64,000 nt of DNA from Flavobacterium muglaense (GTDB taxonomy: Bacteria; Bacteroidota; Bacteroidia; Flavobacteriales; Flavobacteriaceae). Below, in pieces: positions 1 through 8,569 of the stretch. The stretch is taken from contig NZ_JACRUK010000003.1 in the NCBI RefSeq assembly GCF_014305155.1, positions 62,001 through 126,000 of the forward strand. Reading direction: 5' to 3'. A program made the translations under genes and the position numbers. The notes under the pieces were generated by a model that ran no database searches, was not told where the DNA came from, and saw only the letters and a program-made list of their open reading frames with translations. Position 1 is the stretch's first letter; each line of letters starts with the position of its first letter.

Positions 1-9
1 TTCATAATT

Positions 10-2445
10 TTAATTGTTTTGTTCATTGTTAAAAAATTGATCAAGAGAACTCATGTCTAGGATGTTTACACTACGTGCTTTACTACCTTCAAAGGAACCT
101 ACAATTCCAGCAGCTTCGAGTTGATCAATTAATCGTCCGGCTCTGTTGTAACCCAATTTTAGTTTTCTTTGTAACAATGAAGCGGAGCCTTGTTGCGCAT
201 TCACAATAATTTCGGCCGCTTCTCTAAACAAAGTATCTCTTTCGGAAATATCTACATCAAGATTAATGCCACTTTCTTCTCCCACAAACTCTGGAAGTAA
301 ATAAGCAGTCGCGTATGCCTTTTGTGAACCTATAAAATCTGTGATTTTTTCTACTTCGGGAGTATCGATAAAGGCACATTGTACACGTACCACATCATTT
401 CCGTTGGTGTACAATAAATCTCCGCGTCCTATCAATTGATCAGCTCCTTGAGTGTCAAGGATAGTTCTTGAGTCAATCTTTGATGTTACTCTAAAAGCGA
501 TTCGGGCAGGAAAATTCGCTTTAATCAAACCGGTGATTACATTTACCGATGGTCTTTGTGTTGCAATAATTAAATGGATTCCAATAGCACGGGCTAATTG
601 TGCCAAACGAGCAATAGGAACTTCTACTTCTTTTCCTGCGGTCATGATCAAATCGGCAAACTCATCGACTACTAGAATAATGTAAGGTAGAAAACGGTGT
701 CCATTTTCAGGATTTAATTTTCGAGCCTTAAATTTATCATTGTACTCTTTTATATTACGCACCATAGCATCTTTTAATAAAGAGTAACGGTTGTCCATTT
801 CTACGCAAAGTGAATTCAAGGTATTGACTACCTTGGCATTGTCTGTGATGATAGCGTCTTCGGTATCAGGTAGTTTTGCTAGATAATGTCTTTCAATTTT
901 ATTGAATAAAGTAAGCTCTACTTTTTTCGGGTCCACCAAGACAAACTTTACTTCGGCTGGATGTTTTTTGTATAATAATGAAGTAAGAACAGCGTTCAAT
1001 CCTACTGATTTTCCTTGTCCTGTAGCACCTGCCATCAATAAGTGAGGCATTTTGGCTAGATCGACAACAAATGTTTCGTTAGAGATTGTTTTTCCAAGAG
1101 CGATAGGCAATTCCATTTCGGCTTCTTGAAATTTGGCTGAGCCAATAACACTTTTCATTGAAACCATGGTAGGATTCTTGTTTGGAACTTCAATACCTAT
1201 TGTTCCTTTTCCTGGGATAGGAGCAATGATACGAATTCCTAAGGCCGAAAGTGATAGTGCAATATCGTCCTCAAGATTCTTGATTTTTGATATTCTAATA
1301 CCTGCTTCGGGTACAATTTCATACAAAGTTACCGATGGTCCTACGGTTGCTTTAATTTGTGCAATCTCAATTTTGTAATTGCGCAGGGTTTCTACAATTC
1401 GGTTTTTATTTTCTTCTAATTCTTCCTGATTGATGGTAATTCCGCCAGTTGAATATTCTTTTAATAAATCTATTGTTGGGTATTTGTAATTCGATAAATC
1501 TAAAGTTGGGTCAAATAATCCAAAATCAGACACAAGTCGGGAAGCTAGATTTTCAGTAACTAAATCTTCCTCTGGTGCTGTTTCAACAACAAAGGTATCT
1601 GTTGGTGCTTCAACAATCGGTTTGATTGGTGGTGGAGTTGTTTTTACAACTGGATCCAAATTAATTTCAGAAGAATGTGAAATCGTAGGTTTCATCGATT
1701 CTTTATTGATTTCAAATTGAGAAGGTTTTGGTTTTAATTGAATGTTCTCCAATTCTTTATCTTCGTCAATAGCAAATTCTTCTAGATTGTAAGCTGCATC
1801 ACCGCTGGTTGCAGTTGCGGTATTCAAGTCGGTTTTGATTTCCTTTTTAGTATTTTCAAAAACCGACATGATTTTTTCAGGAGACAATTTCATTTTGAAA
1901 ATCACATATATGATCAATCCAAAAAGTAAGGTTAATAAGGTTCCTGTTTTTCCAATGTAATCTTGCAAAAATAAATTCAACTCATATCCTACAGTTCCGC
2001 CCAATTCTGGTAAAGAAGTGGCAAAGAATCCTAGTAATACTGATACAATGATTAAGGCAAATAAATCCCAAAACCATATTCCTTTTAATTTTTTTGGCGA
2101 TATACCTACGATGAAGTAAACACCTGTCAAGAAAAATAAACGGACAAATAGGAAAGAAGCCAACCCAAAACCCCTATAAACGATTAAATCAGCTAGGTAG
2201 GCGCCAAATTTCCCTAACCAGTTTTGAACTTCCTCAGAGCGATCTGTAAATTCAGATACTGCACTTTGGTCTTCTTGTCCGTGGAGGTAAAAGGAAATAA
2301 AAGCCACTAGCAAAGCAACTGAAAATAAGATCAGTAAACTACCCAAAACAATTTTGTGTTGTTTTGTTAATTCCCATGATTTTTCAACACCTACTTTTGA
2401 TTTACTCTTTTTGTCTAAAGGTTCTTTTTTTGTTGTTTTTGCCAT
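10..2445 (-). CDS. ftsK: DNA translocase FtsK
   Basis: The product is an FtsK/SpoIIIE-type, septum-anchored motor that pumps chromosomal DNA and helps resolve chromosome dimers at division. The 811-residue protein has hydrophobic membrane segments within roughly residues 30-190 and a low-complexity acidic/proline linker to about 320. A RecA-like motor domain follows, with Walker A (GATGQGKS, near residue 470) and Walker B (ILVVDEFADL, near 590). The last 65 residues look like the winged-helix gamma domain. The linker is short compared with E. coli FtsK, as is usual in Bacteroidota. The ATG at 2445 lies 17 bases after the diacylglycerol kinase stop, so it is probably the last gene of a tpx-dgk-ftsK unit. 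The stop is 9 bases from the window edge. Confidence 0.97.
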   Translation of the reverse strand: MAKTTKKEPLDKKSKSKVGVEKSWELTKQHKIVLGSLLILFSVALLVAFISFYLHGQEDQSAVSEFTDRSEEVQNWLGKFGAYLADLIVYRGFGLASFLFVRLFFLTGVYFIVGISPKKLKGIWFWDLFALIIVSVLLGFFATSLPELGGTVGYELNLFLQDYIGKTGTLLTLLFGLIIYVIFKMKLSPEKIMSVFENTKKEIKTDLNTATATSGDAAYNLEEFAIDEDKELENIQLKPKPSQFEINKESMKPTISHSSEINLDPVVKTTPPPIKPIVEAPTDTFVVETAPEEDLVTENLASRLVSDFGLFDPTLDLSNYKYPTIDLLKEYSTGGITINQEELEENKNRIVETLRNYKIEIAQIKATVGPSVTLYEIVPEAGIRISKIKNLEDDIALSLSALGIRIIAPIPGKGTIGIEVPNKNPTMVSMKSVIGSAKFQEAEMELPIALGKTISNETFVVDLAKMPHLLMAGATGQGKSVGLNAVLTSLLYKKHPAEVKFVLVDPKKVELTLFNKIERHYLAKLPDTEDAIITDNAKVVNTLNSLCVEMDNRYSLLKDAMVRNIKEYNDKFKARKLNPENGHRFLPYIILVVDEFADLIMTAGKEVEVPIARLAQLARAIGIHLIIATQRPSVNVITGLIKANFPARIAFRVTSKIDSRTILDTQGADQLIGRGDLLYTNGNDVVRVQCAFIDTPEVEKITDFIGSQKAYATAYLLPEFVGEESGINLDVDISERDTLFREAAEIIVNAQQGSASLLQRKLKLGYNRAGRLIDQLEAAGIVGSFEGSKARSVNILDMSSLDQFFNNEQNN

Positions 2446-2462
2446 TATGGGTTGTCTTATGC

Positions 2463-2837
2463 CTATAAAAATCTAGGCATGTATATGATTAAACCGATTA
2501 TTATTGCTGTGATTGCTGCAAAGAATACAGCACCGGCAGCGATATCTTTGATAAATCCAATTCTCTCATGATAATTAGGATGTATAAAGTCGGCTATTTT
2601 TTCTACAGCGGTATTCAATCCTTCGATACTCATTACTAAACCAATGGCCATGGTTTGAAAAAGCCATTCAGTCGATGTGATATTGAAGTAAAATCCAGTA
2701 ATACTTAACAAGATTCCAAGGGAAAATTGTACCATTATACTGTGTTCCGTGGTAATTAATTTTACAGCTCCTTTAAAAGCATACGTCACGCTTTTTAATC
2801 TTCCGGTAAAGAAAGTATTGTCTTTTTGAAACTCCAT
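2463..2837 (-). CDS. dgkA: Diacylglycerol kinase (DgkA family)
   Basis: This small integral-membrane kinase phosphorylates diacylglycerol (or undecaprenol, as in many non-enteric homologues), recycling lipid for phospholipid and envelope synthesis. The 124-residue protein has three hydrophobic helices and the family signature EGLNTAVEKIADF near residues 70-82. The Glu and Asn of that signature bind the metal and nucleotide in the family. Length is normal. It lies 10 bases downstream of tpx and 17 bases upstream of ftsK on the same strand. Which lipid is the substrate (undecaprenol kinase or diacylglycerol kinase) cannot be told from sequence alone. Confidence 0.93.
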   Translation of the reverse strand: MEFQKDNTFFTGRLKSVTYAFKGAVKLITTEHSIMVQFSLGILLSITGFYFNITSTEWLFQTMAIGLVMSIEGLNTAVEKIADFIHPNYHERIGFIKDIAAGAVFFAAITAIIIGLIIYMPRFL

Positions 2838-2847
2838 TAATTTTTAA

Positions 2848-3345
2848 TTAAAGTACTGCAAGCGCAGCTTCATAATTAGGTTCGTCAGCAATTTCACCTA
2901 CTTGCTCTGTGTGAAGGATGGTTCCATCAACATCAGTTACAATAAGAACTCTAGAGTGTAATCCAGCCAATGGGCCATCAACAATTTCTAAACCATTTGT
3001 TTTACCAAAGTCACCTCCGTTAAAATCAGATAAGTTTACTACATTTTCGATTCCTTCAGCTCCACAAAAACGTTTTTGAGCAAAGGGTAAATCTCTAGAA
3101 ATACATAACACAGCTGTGTTGTCTAATTTTGCTGCAGATTCATTGAATTTTCTAACTGAGGCAGCACATGTTCCAGTATCAATACTTGGAAAAATATTTA
3201 AAACTAATTTTTTCCCTGCAAAACTTCCTAATGAAGCTACTGATAGGTCATTTTGGATTAATTTGAAATTAGCTAATTTAGTTCCTACTTTTGGTAACTC
3301 TCCTGATGTATTTATTGGATTTCCTCCTAATGTAATTGAAGCCAT
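2848..3345 (-). CDS. tpx: Thiol peroxidase (atypical 2-Cys peroxiredoxin)
   Basis: This thioredoxin-dependent lipid/alkyl hydroperoxide peroxidase has the usual length of 165 residues. The peroxidatic Cys is in DTGTCAASVRKFN (near residue 60) and the resolving Cys is in KRFCGAEGIENV (near residue 94). Both positions are characteristic of Tpx rather than AhpC. The N-terminal MASITLGGNPI start is typical of Tpx, and a promoter-like box lies about 24 bases upstream. First gene of the tpx-dgk-ftsK unit. A thioredoxin-like protein and a second peroxiredoxin follow within 2 kb, on the same strand but upstream in transcription. Confidence 0.96.
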   Translation of the reverse strand: MASITLGGNPINTSGELPKVGTKLANFKLIQNDLSVASLGSFAGKKLVLNIFPSIDTGTCAASVRKFNESAAKLDNTAVLCISRDLPFAQKRFCGAEGIENVVNLSDFNGGDFGKTNGLEIVDGPLAGLHSRVLIVTDVDGTILHTEQVGEIADEPNYEAALAVL

Positions 3346-3368
3346 TTTTATAGTTTTTTGTTAAGGTT

Positions 3369-3376
3369 CAAAAGTA
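3369..3376 (-). promoter_or_regulatory. Candidate -7 box for tpx operon
   Basis: On the minus strand this reads TACTTTTG, an exact match to the Bacteroidota -7 consensus TAnnTTTG. It lies 23 bases before the tpx ATG. No good -33 TTG is seen at the expected distance, so the assignment rests on the -7 box and its position. Confidence 0.45.
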
Positions 3377-3533
3377 TGAAATTTATTTAAGATTCGTGTG
3401 CGAACTCTTAAGATTTTAGAACTTTTGCAATCTGTTGTATCTGAATGTCTTTTGTATACAAATTGTTTTAAACAAAAAAAAACGCACTCATTTCGAATTG
3501 CGTTTCTTGATTATTTGAAGAAAAAATGGATTG

Positions 3534-3791
3534 TTATTTGTCAATCGATCCTAAAACTCTTTTCATGAAAGTGTTTAAGGCTTCTTTTTTATCGGTACCG
3601 TTTTTTACCATTTTATGTACTTCAAGAGCGCCGTACATATTTGAAATTAATTCTCCTATAACATCTAATTCTTCGTCTTTCAATGATGGAATTTCAGTCA
3701 TTGCTTCCAGAACATCAATGGTTTCTATGATATAATCTTGATCGTTCTCTTCTATAAATTGTGTAAGATGTTTTATTACAGGTAATTTCAT
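3534..3791 (-). CDS. Small acidic DUF6952-like protein
   Basis: This 85-residue, soluble, mostly alpha-helical acidic protein begins MKLPVIKHLTQFIEEND. I recognise it as the small conserved flavobacterial protein usually found beside the thioredoxin and peroxiredoxin genes (DUF6952-type). No catalytic motif or Cys is visible and no function is known to me. It lies 135 bases downstream of the thioredoxin-like gene on the same strand, which hints at a link with peroxide or redox defence. That link is context only. The family name is from memory and should be treated as likely rather than certain. Confidence 0.75.
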   Translation of the reverse strand: MKLPVIKHLTQFIEENDQDYIIETIDVLEAMTEIPSLKDEELDVIGELISNMYGALEVHKMVKNGTDKKEALNTFMKRVLGSIDK

Positions 3792-3810
3792 GTTTTTCTT
3801 TTCGTGTAAG

Positions 3811-3843
3811 GTTTAAAGTTTTAAAGCTCTAAAGTTTAAAGTG
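3811..3843. repeat. TTTAAAG-type intergenic short repeats
   Basis: A run of near-identical 7-8 nt units (GTTTAAAG, TTTTAAAG, TCTAAAG, TTTAAAG) fills the gap between the DUF6952-like gene and the thioredoxin gene. It resembles the other intergenic repeat tracts at 4260-4343, 8460-8510 and 21195-21220. Confidence 0.5.
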
Positions 3844-3926
3844 ATGTGTTGCTTCAGAAATGATATTTTAGTTTACTATTAAATTTATCTATCAAGCGAA
3901 AGAATATTAAACTTTATATAAATTAA

Positions 3927-4235
3927 TTAAACAATTTCGTTTACTAATTCAATTAGTACTTCTTGCTTGTTTGTTTGTGTTTCGTTTACTAGTTTTCCAT
4001 CTACAAAAGTGGCAAAAGTAGGTAAGTTACTCACATTAGCTAATTTTCTTGATTCAGGTGAATTCTCAGCATCTACAAGTACAAATGTAATGGCTTCGTT
4101 TTCTGTAGCTAATTTTTTGAATTTTGGTTTCATGATTCGGCAGTTACCACACCATGAAGCTGAAAATTGCACTACAACTTTGTTGTTTTGGCTTACTAAA
4201 TCAGCTAATGTATCTTCGGTTAAATCTATTAACAT
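3927..4235 (-). CDS. Thioredoxin-like protein
   Basis: This 102-residue single thioredoxin fold has the active site WCGNC near residue 30 in place of the usual WCGPC. It keeps the cis-Pro region (NLPTFATF) near residue 75. It has no signal peptide, so it should act in the cytoplasm, probably as a reductant for the neighbouring peroxiredoxin and thiol peroxidase (inference from context). The Pro-to-Asn change inside CxxC is expected to make the disulfide more oxidising than in classical thioredoxin. It lies between the peroxiredoxin and the DUF6952-like gene on the same strand. Confidence 0.9.
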   Translation of the reverse strand: MLIDLTEDTLADLVSQNNKVVVQFSASWCGNCRIMKPKFKKLATENEAITFVLVDAENSPESRKLANVSNLPTFATFVDGKLVNETQTNKQEVLIELVNEIV

Positions 4236-4259
4236 ATTTTTTGTTTTTTAAATGTTCTT

Positions 4260-4343
4260 ATCACTAAGTTTCTAAGTTACTAAGGTTTTAAGTGTATACA
4301 AAACTTAGGACCTTAGCAACTTTGATATCTTAGCAACTTAAAA
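4260..4343. repeat. Intergenic CTAAGTT-type repeat with hairpin
   Basis: Overlapping 7-9 nt units (CTAAGTT, TAAGTTAC, CTTAGCAAC) fill the spacer between the peroxiredoxin and thioredoxin genes. Bases 4274-4293 can fold onto 4301-4322 with G-U pairs, giving a hairpin of about 20 bp. It might serve as a terminator or processing site between the two genes. Similar simple repeats occur elsewhere in the window. Confidence 0.5.
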
Positions 4344-4348
4344 GTAAA

Positions 4349-4987
4349 TTAGTTTAAGCTTAAGTATTCAGCTGTACTTTTTCTGTCTGCGCTCATTGCT
4401 TCTTTACCAGCTTCCCAGTTAGCAGGACAAACTTCTCCTTTTTCTTGAACGTGTGTGTAAGCATCAACCATACGTAAGTACTCGTTTACGTTACGACCTA
4501 GTGGCATATCGTTTACGCTTTCGTGGAAGATTTTTCCAGTTTCGTCAATTAAGTAAGTAGCTCTAAAAGTTACGTTAGATCCTTCAACGATAACTGAATC
4601 TGTTTCTTCACTATACTCAGTTGAATCAATGTCAAGAATACCTAAAATGTTAGATAAGTTTCTGTTTGTATCAGCAAGAATTGGGTAAGTTACACCTTCA
4701 ATTCCACCGTTGTTTTTAGGAGTGTTTAACCAAGCAAAGTGTACTTCGTTCGTATCACAAGAAGCACCTATTACAATAGTATTTCTTTTTTCAAATTCAG
4801 GTAAAGCAGCTTGAAAAGCGTGTAGTTCTGTTGGGCAAACAAAAGTAAAATCTTTTGGGTACCAAAACAAAAGTACTTTTTTGTTATTGTTTACTGCTTC
4901 GTCAAAAATGTTGATTTTCATGTTATCACCCATTTCTGATATAGCGTCAACTGCAATACTTGGGAATTTTTTTCCTACTAAAGACAT
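4349..4987 (-). CDS. 2-Cys peroxiredoxin (AhpC/Prx type)
   Basis: This peroxidase reduces hydrogen peroxide, alkyl hydroperoxides and peroxynitrite with thioredoxin-type reductants. The 212-residue protein has the peroxidatic Cys in FTFVCPTELHAF near residue 51 and the resolving Cys in EVCPANW near residue 186, giving a typical 2-Cys layout. An insertion around residues 70-100 and a short C-terminal tail (AEYLSLN) fit the AhpC1-like bacterial group. A strong promoter match precedes it (5024-5055). A thioredoxin-like gene follows on the same strand. Confidence 0.95.
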   Translation of the reverse strand: MSLVGKKFPSIAVDAISEMGDNMKINIFDEAVNNNKKVLLFWYPKDFTFVCPTELHAFQAALPEFEKRNTIVIGASCDTNEVHFAWLNTPKNNGGIEGVTYPILADTNRNLSNILGILDIDSTEYSEETDSVIVEGSNVTFRATYLIDETGKIFHESVNDMPLGRNVNEYLRMVDAYTHVQEKGEVCPANWEAGKEAMSADRKSTAEYLSLN

Positions 4988-5023
4988 AAGTTTATTTTTT
5001 TAATGTTAATTATTTTGATACTG

Positions 5024-5055
5024 CAAAAATACGCATATCATCAATAATCGTACAA
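5024..5055 (-). promoter_or_regulatory. Promoter of the peroxiredoxin gene
   Basis: On the minus strand there is TTG (5055-5053), 21 nt, then TATTTTTG (5031-5024), an excellent match to the Bacteroidota sigma-A pattern TTG-N17-23-TAnnTTTG. The predicted start of transcription lies about 30 bases before the ATG at 4987. Confidence 0.7.
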
Positions 5056-5183
5056 TCAGTTTCAATTATATATTTTTATGTAGCAATAGGATTTGCTTAT
5101 TAGTATAAAAACAAAAACCATAACTGTTAGTAAGTCATGGTTTTAGTATTTATCTGTTAAGATGATTTAAAGTCGTTTTCTAC

Positions 5184-6641
5184 CTAAATTTTTTCATCAA
5201 TAACCAATTGACGTATTTTAATATTGAATGCTGCAAATAGTAATGTCATAAACGGACTTAAAATATTAAAGAAAGCGTAAGGCAAATAATCAAATGTAGG
5301 AACTCCTAACGTACCCGCTTGATAAGCACCACAGGTATTCCAAGGGATCAATACGGATGTTACTGTTCCAGAATCTTCAAGGGTTCTACTTAGGTTTTCT
5401 GGGGCTAATCCCTTTTCTTTGAATGCTTTCGCAAACATTTTTCCGGGAACTACAATTGCTAAATATTGATCAGAAGCGGTGATGTTTAAGGCTAAACAAC
5501 TTCCTACTGTAGCAGCAAATAATCCAAAAGTAGTATGTGCTAGTTTCAGTAAAGTTTGGCTAATTCTTGCCAAAGCACCAATAGCGTCCATTATTCCTCC
5601 AAAAACCATTGCACAAATAATCAGCCAGATGGTTCCTAACATTTTTTGCATTCCACCCGAAGTGAATAAATCGGCCAAAGTTTTATTGTCTGTTGGGACA
5701 ACTATTTTGCCTGTTATGGCGTCCATTACTGCTTTGTAAGCCGACTCGAATGTCATCCTTTCAACACCTGCAATTTGGTTTAGAATGTGTGGTTGAAAAA
5801 GAACTGCAAAAACAGCTGCTAATAAGGTTCCAGTTAATAATGCAATAAGTGGTTCTGTTTTTTTAACGATAAGTCCAATGACAGTGGCCGGTACTAAAAA
5901 TAACCAAGCCGAAATGGTAAAGGATGCTTCTATATCACGTAATAAGTCAGCAATATTAACGTCACCTTTAATATCTACAGTCAACCCTAAAATGATAAAT
6001 AAAATTAAGTTGATGATGTAAGTAGGAATCGTGGTCAATGTCATGTAACGAATGTGTGTAAACAAATCGGTTCCAGCCATTGCAGGAGCAAGGTTTGTGG
6101 TATCTGACATAGGGGAAAGTTTGTCTCCAAAATAGGCTCCAGAGATGACCGCACCTGCCACCATTCCTAGATCAAAACCTAATGCGCCACCCACACCTAT
6201 TAATGCAATACCTACAGTTGCACTGGTAGTCCAAGAACTTCCTGTTGCAATAGAGATAATTGAACATATAATTAAGGTGGCTGGTAAAAAGATAGCCGGA
6301 CTTAATATTTGTAAACCGTAGTAAATCATCGAAGGGATTATACCACTCACTAGCCAAGTTCCTGCCAATGCACCTACCATCAATAAAATTAAAATGGCTC
6401 CCACAGTAGATCGGATGTTTTCGGCAACTTCTTCCATCATCTTTTGGTAAGTGACTTTATTGAAGAAACCTACAATAGCCGCTACAGCTGCTCCTAATAA
6501 TAAAACAAATTGATTACTACCACTCAAAGCTTCATCTCCATAAACAGAAACATTATAGCCCAAAAGTAATACGAGGGCAATGACCGGAATCATAGCCTCT
6601 GTGATTGATAATTCTTTGTTTTTATTGATTTTGATATCCAT
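5184..6641 (-). CDS. nhaC: Na+/H+ antiporter NhaC family
   Basis: This inner-membrane antiporter exchanges sodium for protons, with roles in pH and salt homeostasis. It is 485 residues with about 11-12 hydrophobic segments. The family signature GAYFGDKLSPMSDTTNLA (near residues 165-185) carries the conserved acidic and polar residues of NhaC. The second repeat contains a SDQYLAIVVPG-type segment near 395. It is monocistronic: 196 bases separate it from the peroxiredoxin gene and about 210 from the GH3 gene. Malate/lactate-Na+ antiport has been reported for some NhaC relatives and cannot be excluded. Confidence 0.93.
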   Translation of the reverse strand: MDIKINKNKELSITEAMIPVIALVLLLGYNVSVYGDEALSGSNQFVLLLGAAVAAIVGFFNKVTYQKMMEEVAENIRSTVGAILILLMVGALAGTWLVSGIIPSMIYYGLQILSPAIFLPATLIICSIISIATGSSWTTSATVGIALIGVGGALGFDLGMVAGAVISGAYFGDKLSPMSDTTNLAPAMAGTDLFTHIRYMTLTTIPTYIINLILFIILGLTVDIKGDVNIADLLRDIEASFTISAWLFLVPATVIGLIVKKTEPLIALLTGTLLAAVFAVLFQPHILNQIAGVERMTFESAYKAVMDAITGKIVVPTDNKTLADLFTSGGMQKMLGTIWLIICAMVFGGIMDAIGALARISQTLLKLAHTTFGLFAATVGSCLALNITASDQYLAIVVPGKMFAKAFKEKGLAPENLSRTLEDSGTVTSVLIPWNTCGAYQAGTLGVPTFDYLPYAFFNILSPFMTLLFAAFNIKIRQLVIDEKI

Positions 6642-6729
6642 ATTGTATTATTTGAAATTGCAATATAGACAAAAAAACACCCATCTACCTAACGGGGGCT
6701 ATGTTCTTGTAAAGGCTATGGATAATGGG

Positions 6730-6762
6730 AATGCTGTTTTTCACATTTGTAAAAACAGCATT
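6730..6762. repeat. Perfect 12-bp inverted repeat (hairpin)
   Basis: AATGCTGTTTTT at 6730-6741 and AAAAACAGCATT at 6751-6762 are exact inverse complements separated by 9 bases. The hairpin lies between the GH3 gene and nhaC, both on the minus strand. It could terminate GH3 transcription, but the U-run that follows is poor in that direction. Confidence 0.5.
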
Positions 6763-6851
6763 TTATTAATTTAAAAACAATTGTTTTGGTGCTGTTTTAT
6801 TCGAATAAAATAAAAATTGAAGCGATCAAAATAATTGCCTATCGCATTGTG

Positions 6852-8447
6852 TTATAATCCTTCAATATGCACAGCGAGAGTTCCTTTGCAGGCTGAATTT
6901 TCAATTAATTGCTGCGCTGCTACTTGTTGGAATTCGGTAAAATCTTGGTAAGCTTGAACAACACCAACAGCTGATTTTAGATTCGGAATTACTTGTAAAG
7001 CATACGGATTTCCAAAGACGTACAAAACGCATTTTTTGGTTAAAAATATTTCTTCTAAAAATGTTAAAACTTCCGTATCAATATCAAAATTATTCATTGG
7101 TTTCGCTTTTGGAACAAATAATGAAATCAGTAAACTATCGTAAGGCTCTAACTTTTGTTCTAAAGCAGTAATGGTGTCTAATGTGTCTGTTTCAATTGCA
7201 AATTCGTCAGCAGGAAAATCTATTTTTAAATCTTGAAAAAAAGCATTATTCGTAGGTTTGTACAGACTAATTTTGGCTAGTTTTCCTTTTTCGGATGCCT
7301 CCAAAAGCAGGCTGGTACTCCCGTTATCCGATATTTTAGTCAAGCTGTTTGCCGCTACTTTTTTATTGAGAATTGATGCTTTTTCAAAATCTAAAACGGC
7401 TGATGCAGCAGTTGATGCTAGTATGCCAACTTGTTTCTTGCATTTCATTATTCGTTCATAACTCTCGTTAATGCGCTCAGGACTTGCGTTTTTTAAGATT
7501 TCATCAATTCCTTCGGCTACATTTTCGGCAAAGCATAAAACATCGTTTCCTGCATTAAAAGCTTCCCATTCCAGTTGGCCTTTTTTGTCATACAATTTTG
7601 AAACACTGTGCATGTTCAACGCATCCGAAATCACTAAACCATCATAGCCTAAACGCTTTCTCAAAAGGTTCTCGATTATGTTTTTGGATAAAGTGGCCGA
7701 GGTGTCTTTTCCGTCGTTCAAAGCAGGTACAGCCAGATGACCAATCATAATCGAATCGACTTGGTTTTTAATTCCTTTAATGAACGGATATAATTCGTTT
7801 GCTAATAATTCTTCTAAATTTTCTTTTAAAACCGGCAAACCCAAATGCGAATCGACATTCGTATTTCCATGTCCAGGGAAATGTTTTAAGCATCCTAAAA
7901 CACCCACATCAGTCATTCCGCGCAAGTATTCTAAAGCAAAAAGAGCTACCTTTTCTTTGTTTTCTCCAAAGGAACGGTACCCAATCACCGGATTATTAGG
8001 GTTGTTATTGATGTCGGCCAATGGCGCTAGATTGTAATGAATTCCAGCCGACTTTAAATCAAGTCCTATTTGTTTCCCAACTTCGTAAACCAAATGCGAT
8101 TCACTTTCAGGCAAAGCGCCTAATGTGATTGCATAAGGATATTGCGGTGTTTTCTCGACACGCATGGCCAAACCCCATTCGGCATCGATACTCATTAATA
8201 ATGGAGTAGGAGCACATTTTTGATAACGAACAATAAGGTCTTTTAGTCGCTGGTAGCTGTCGTCATTAAATACGATTTTTTTCTTGGTTTCATAGTTGGT
8301 TGCTGCGCTAGCTCGACTATGAAAAAAAGTCAATCCACCTATGTTGTACGTTTTAATCAATTGCTCCATTTCCTGAATGTTCGCTTCGGTATCATTGATG
8401 AAAACTGCTGGAAAAAAGAATTGTCCTATTTTATGTTGTAAAGTCAT
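6852..8447 (-). CDS. nagZ: GH3 beta-N-acetylglucosaminidase, NagZ-like
   Basis: This enzyme removes N-acetylglucosamine from muropeptide sugars during cell-wall recycling. The GH3 TIM-barrel spans residues 1 to about 340. The NagZ signature KHFPGHGNTNVDSH lies near residues 180-195 and contains the His of the NagZ catalytic dyad. The nucleophile Asp is in VISDALNMHSV near residue 269. The C-terminal 190 residues form an additional GH3 C-like domain, so it is longer than the 340-residue E. coli NagZ, as in Bacteroidota and Bacillus. No signal peptide is seen, which suggests cytoplasmic action on sugars imported by the AmpG-like permease next to it. A beta-glucosidase activity is less likely because of the KH-PGHG motif. 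Confidence 0.88.
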   Translation of the reverse strand: MTLQHKIGQFFFPAVFINDTEANIQEMEQLIKTYNIGGLTFFHSRASAATNYETKKKIVFNDDSYQRLKDLIVRYQKCAPTPLLMSIDAEWGLAMRVEKTPQYPYAITLGALPESESHLVYEVGKQIGLDLKSAGIHYNLAPLADINNNPNNPVIGYRSFGENKEKVALFALEYLRGMTDVGVLGCLKHFPGHGNTNVDSHLGLPVLKENLEELLANELYPFIKGIKNQVDSIMIGHLAVPALNDGKDTSATLSKNIIENLLRKRLGYDGLVISDALNMHSVSKLYDKKGQLEWEAFNAGNDVLCFAENVAEGIDEILKNASPERINESYERIMKCKKQVGILASTAASAVLDFEKASILNKKVAANSLTKISDNGSTSLLLEASEKGKLAKISLYKPTNNAFFQDLKIDFPADEFAIETDTLDTITALEQKLEPYDSLLISLFVPKAKPMNNFDIDTEVLTFLEEIFLTKKCVLYVFGNPYALQVIPNLKSAVGVVQAYQDFTEFQQVAAQQLIENSACKGTLAVHIEGL

Positions 8448-8459
8448 ACGTGTTTATTT

Positions 8460-8510
8460 AACCACAAAGCACGCAAAGGAGGCGCTAAGTTCACTAAGAT
8501 TTGTGCTTTT
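8460..8510. repeat. Intergenic ACAAAGCACGCAAAG-type repeat tract
   Basis: Short units of the kind CACAAAGCACGCAAAG and GCTAAGTTCACTAAG lie between the AmpG-like and NagZ-like genes. The style is that of the other simple intergenic tracts in this window. No coding capacity. Confidence 0.4.
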
Positions 8511-8569
8511 TTTATTCGTTTTTATTTTCATTTGAAAAACGGATAGAACTGATTTGATTAGGAAATTTT

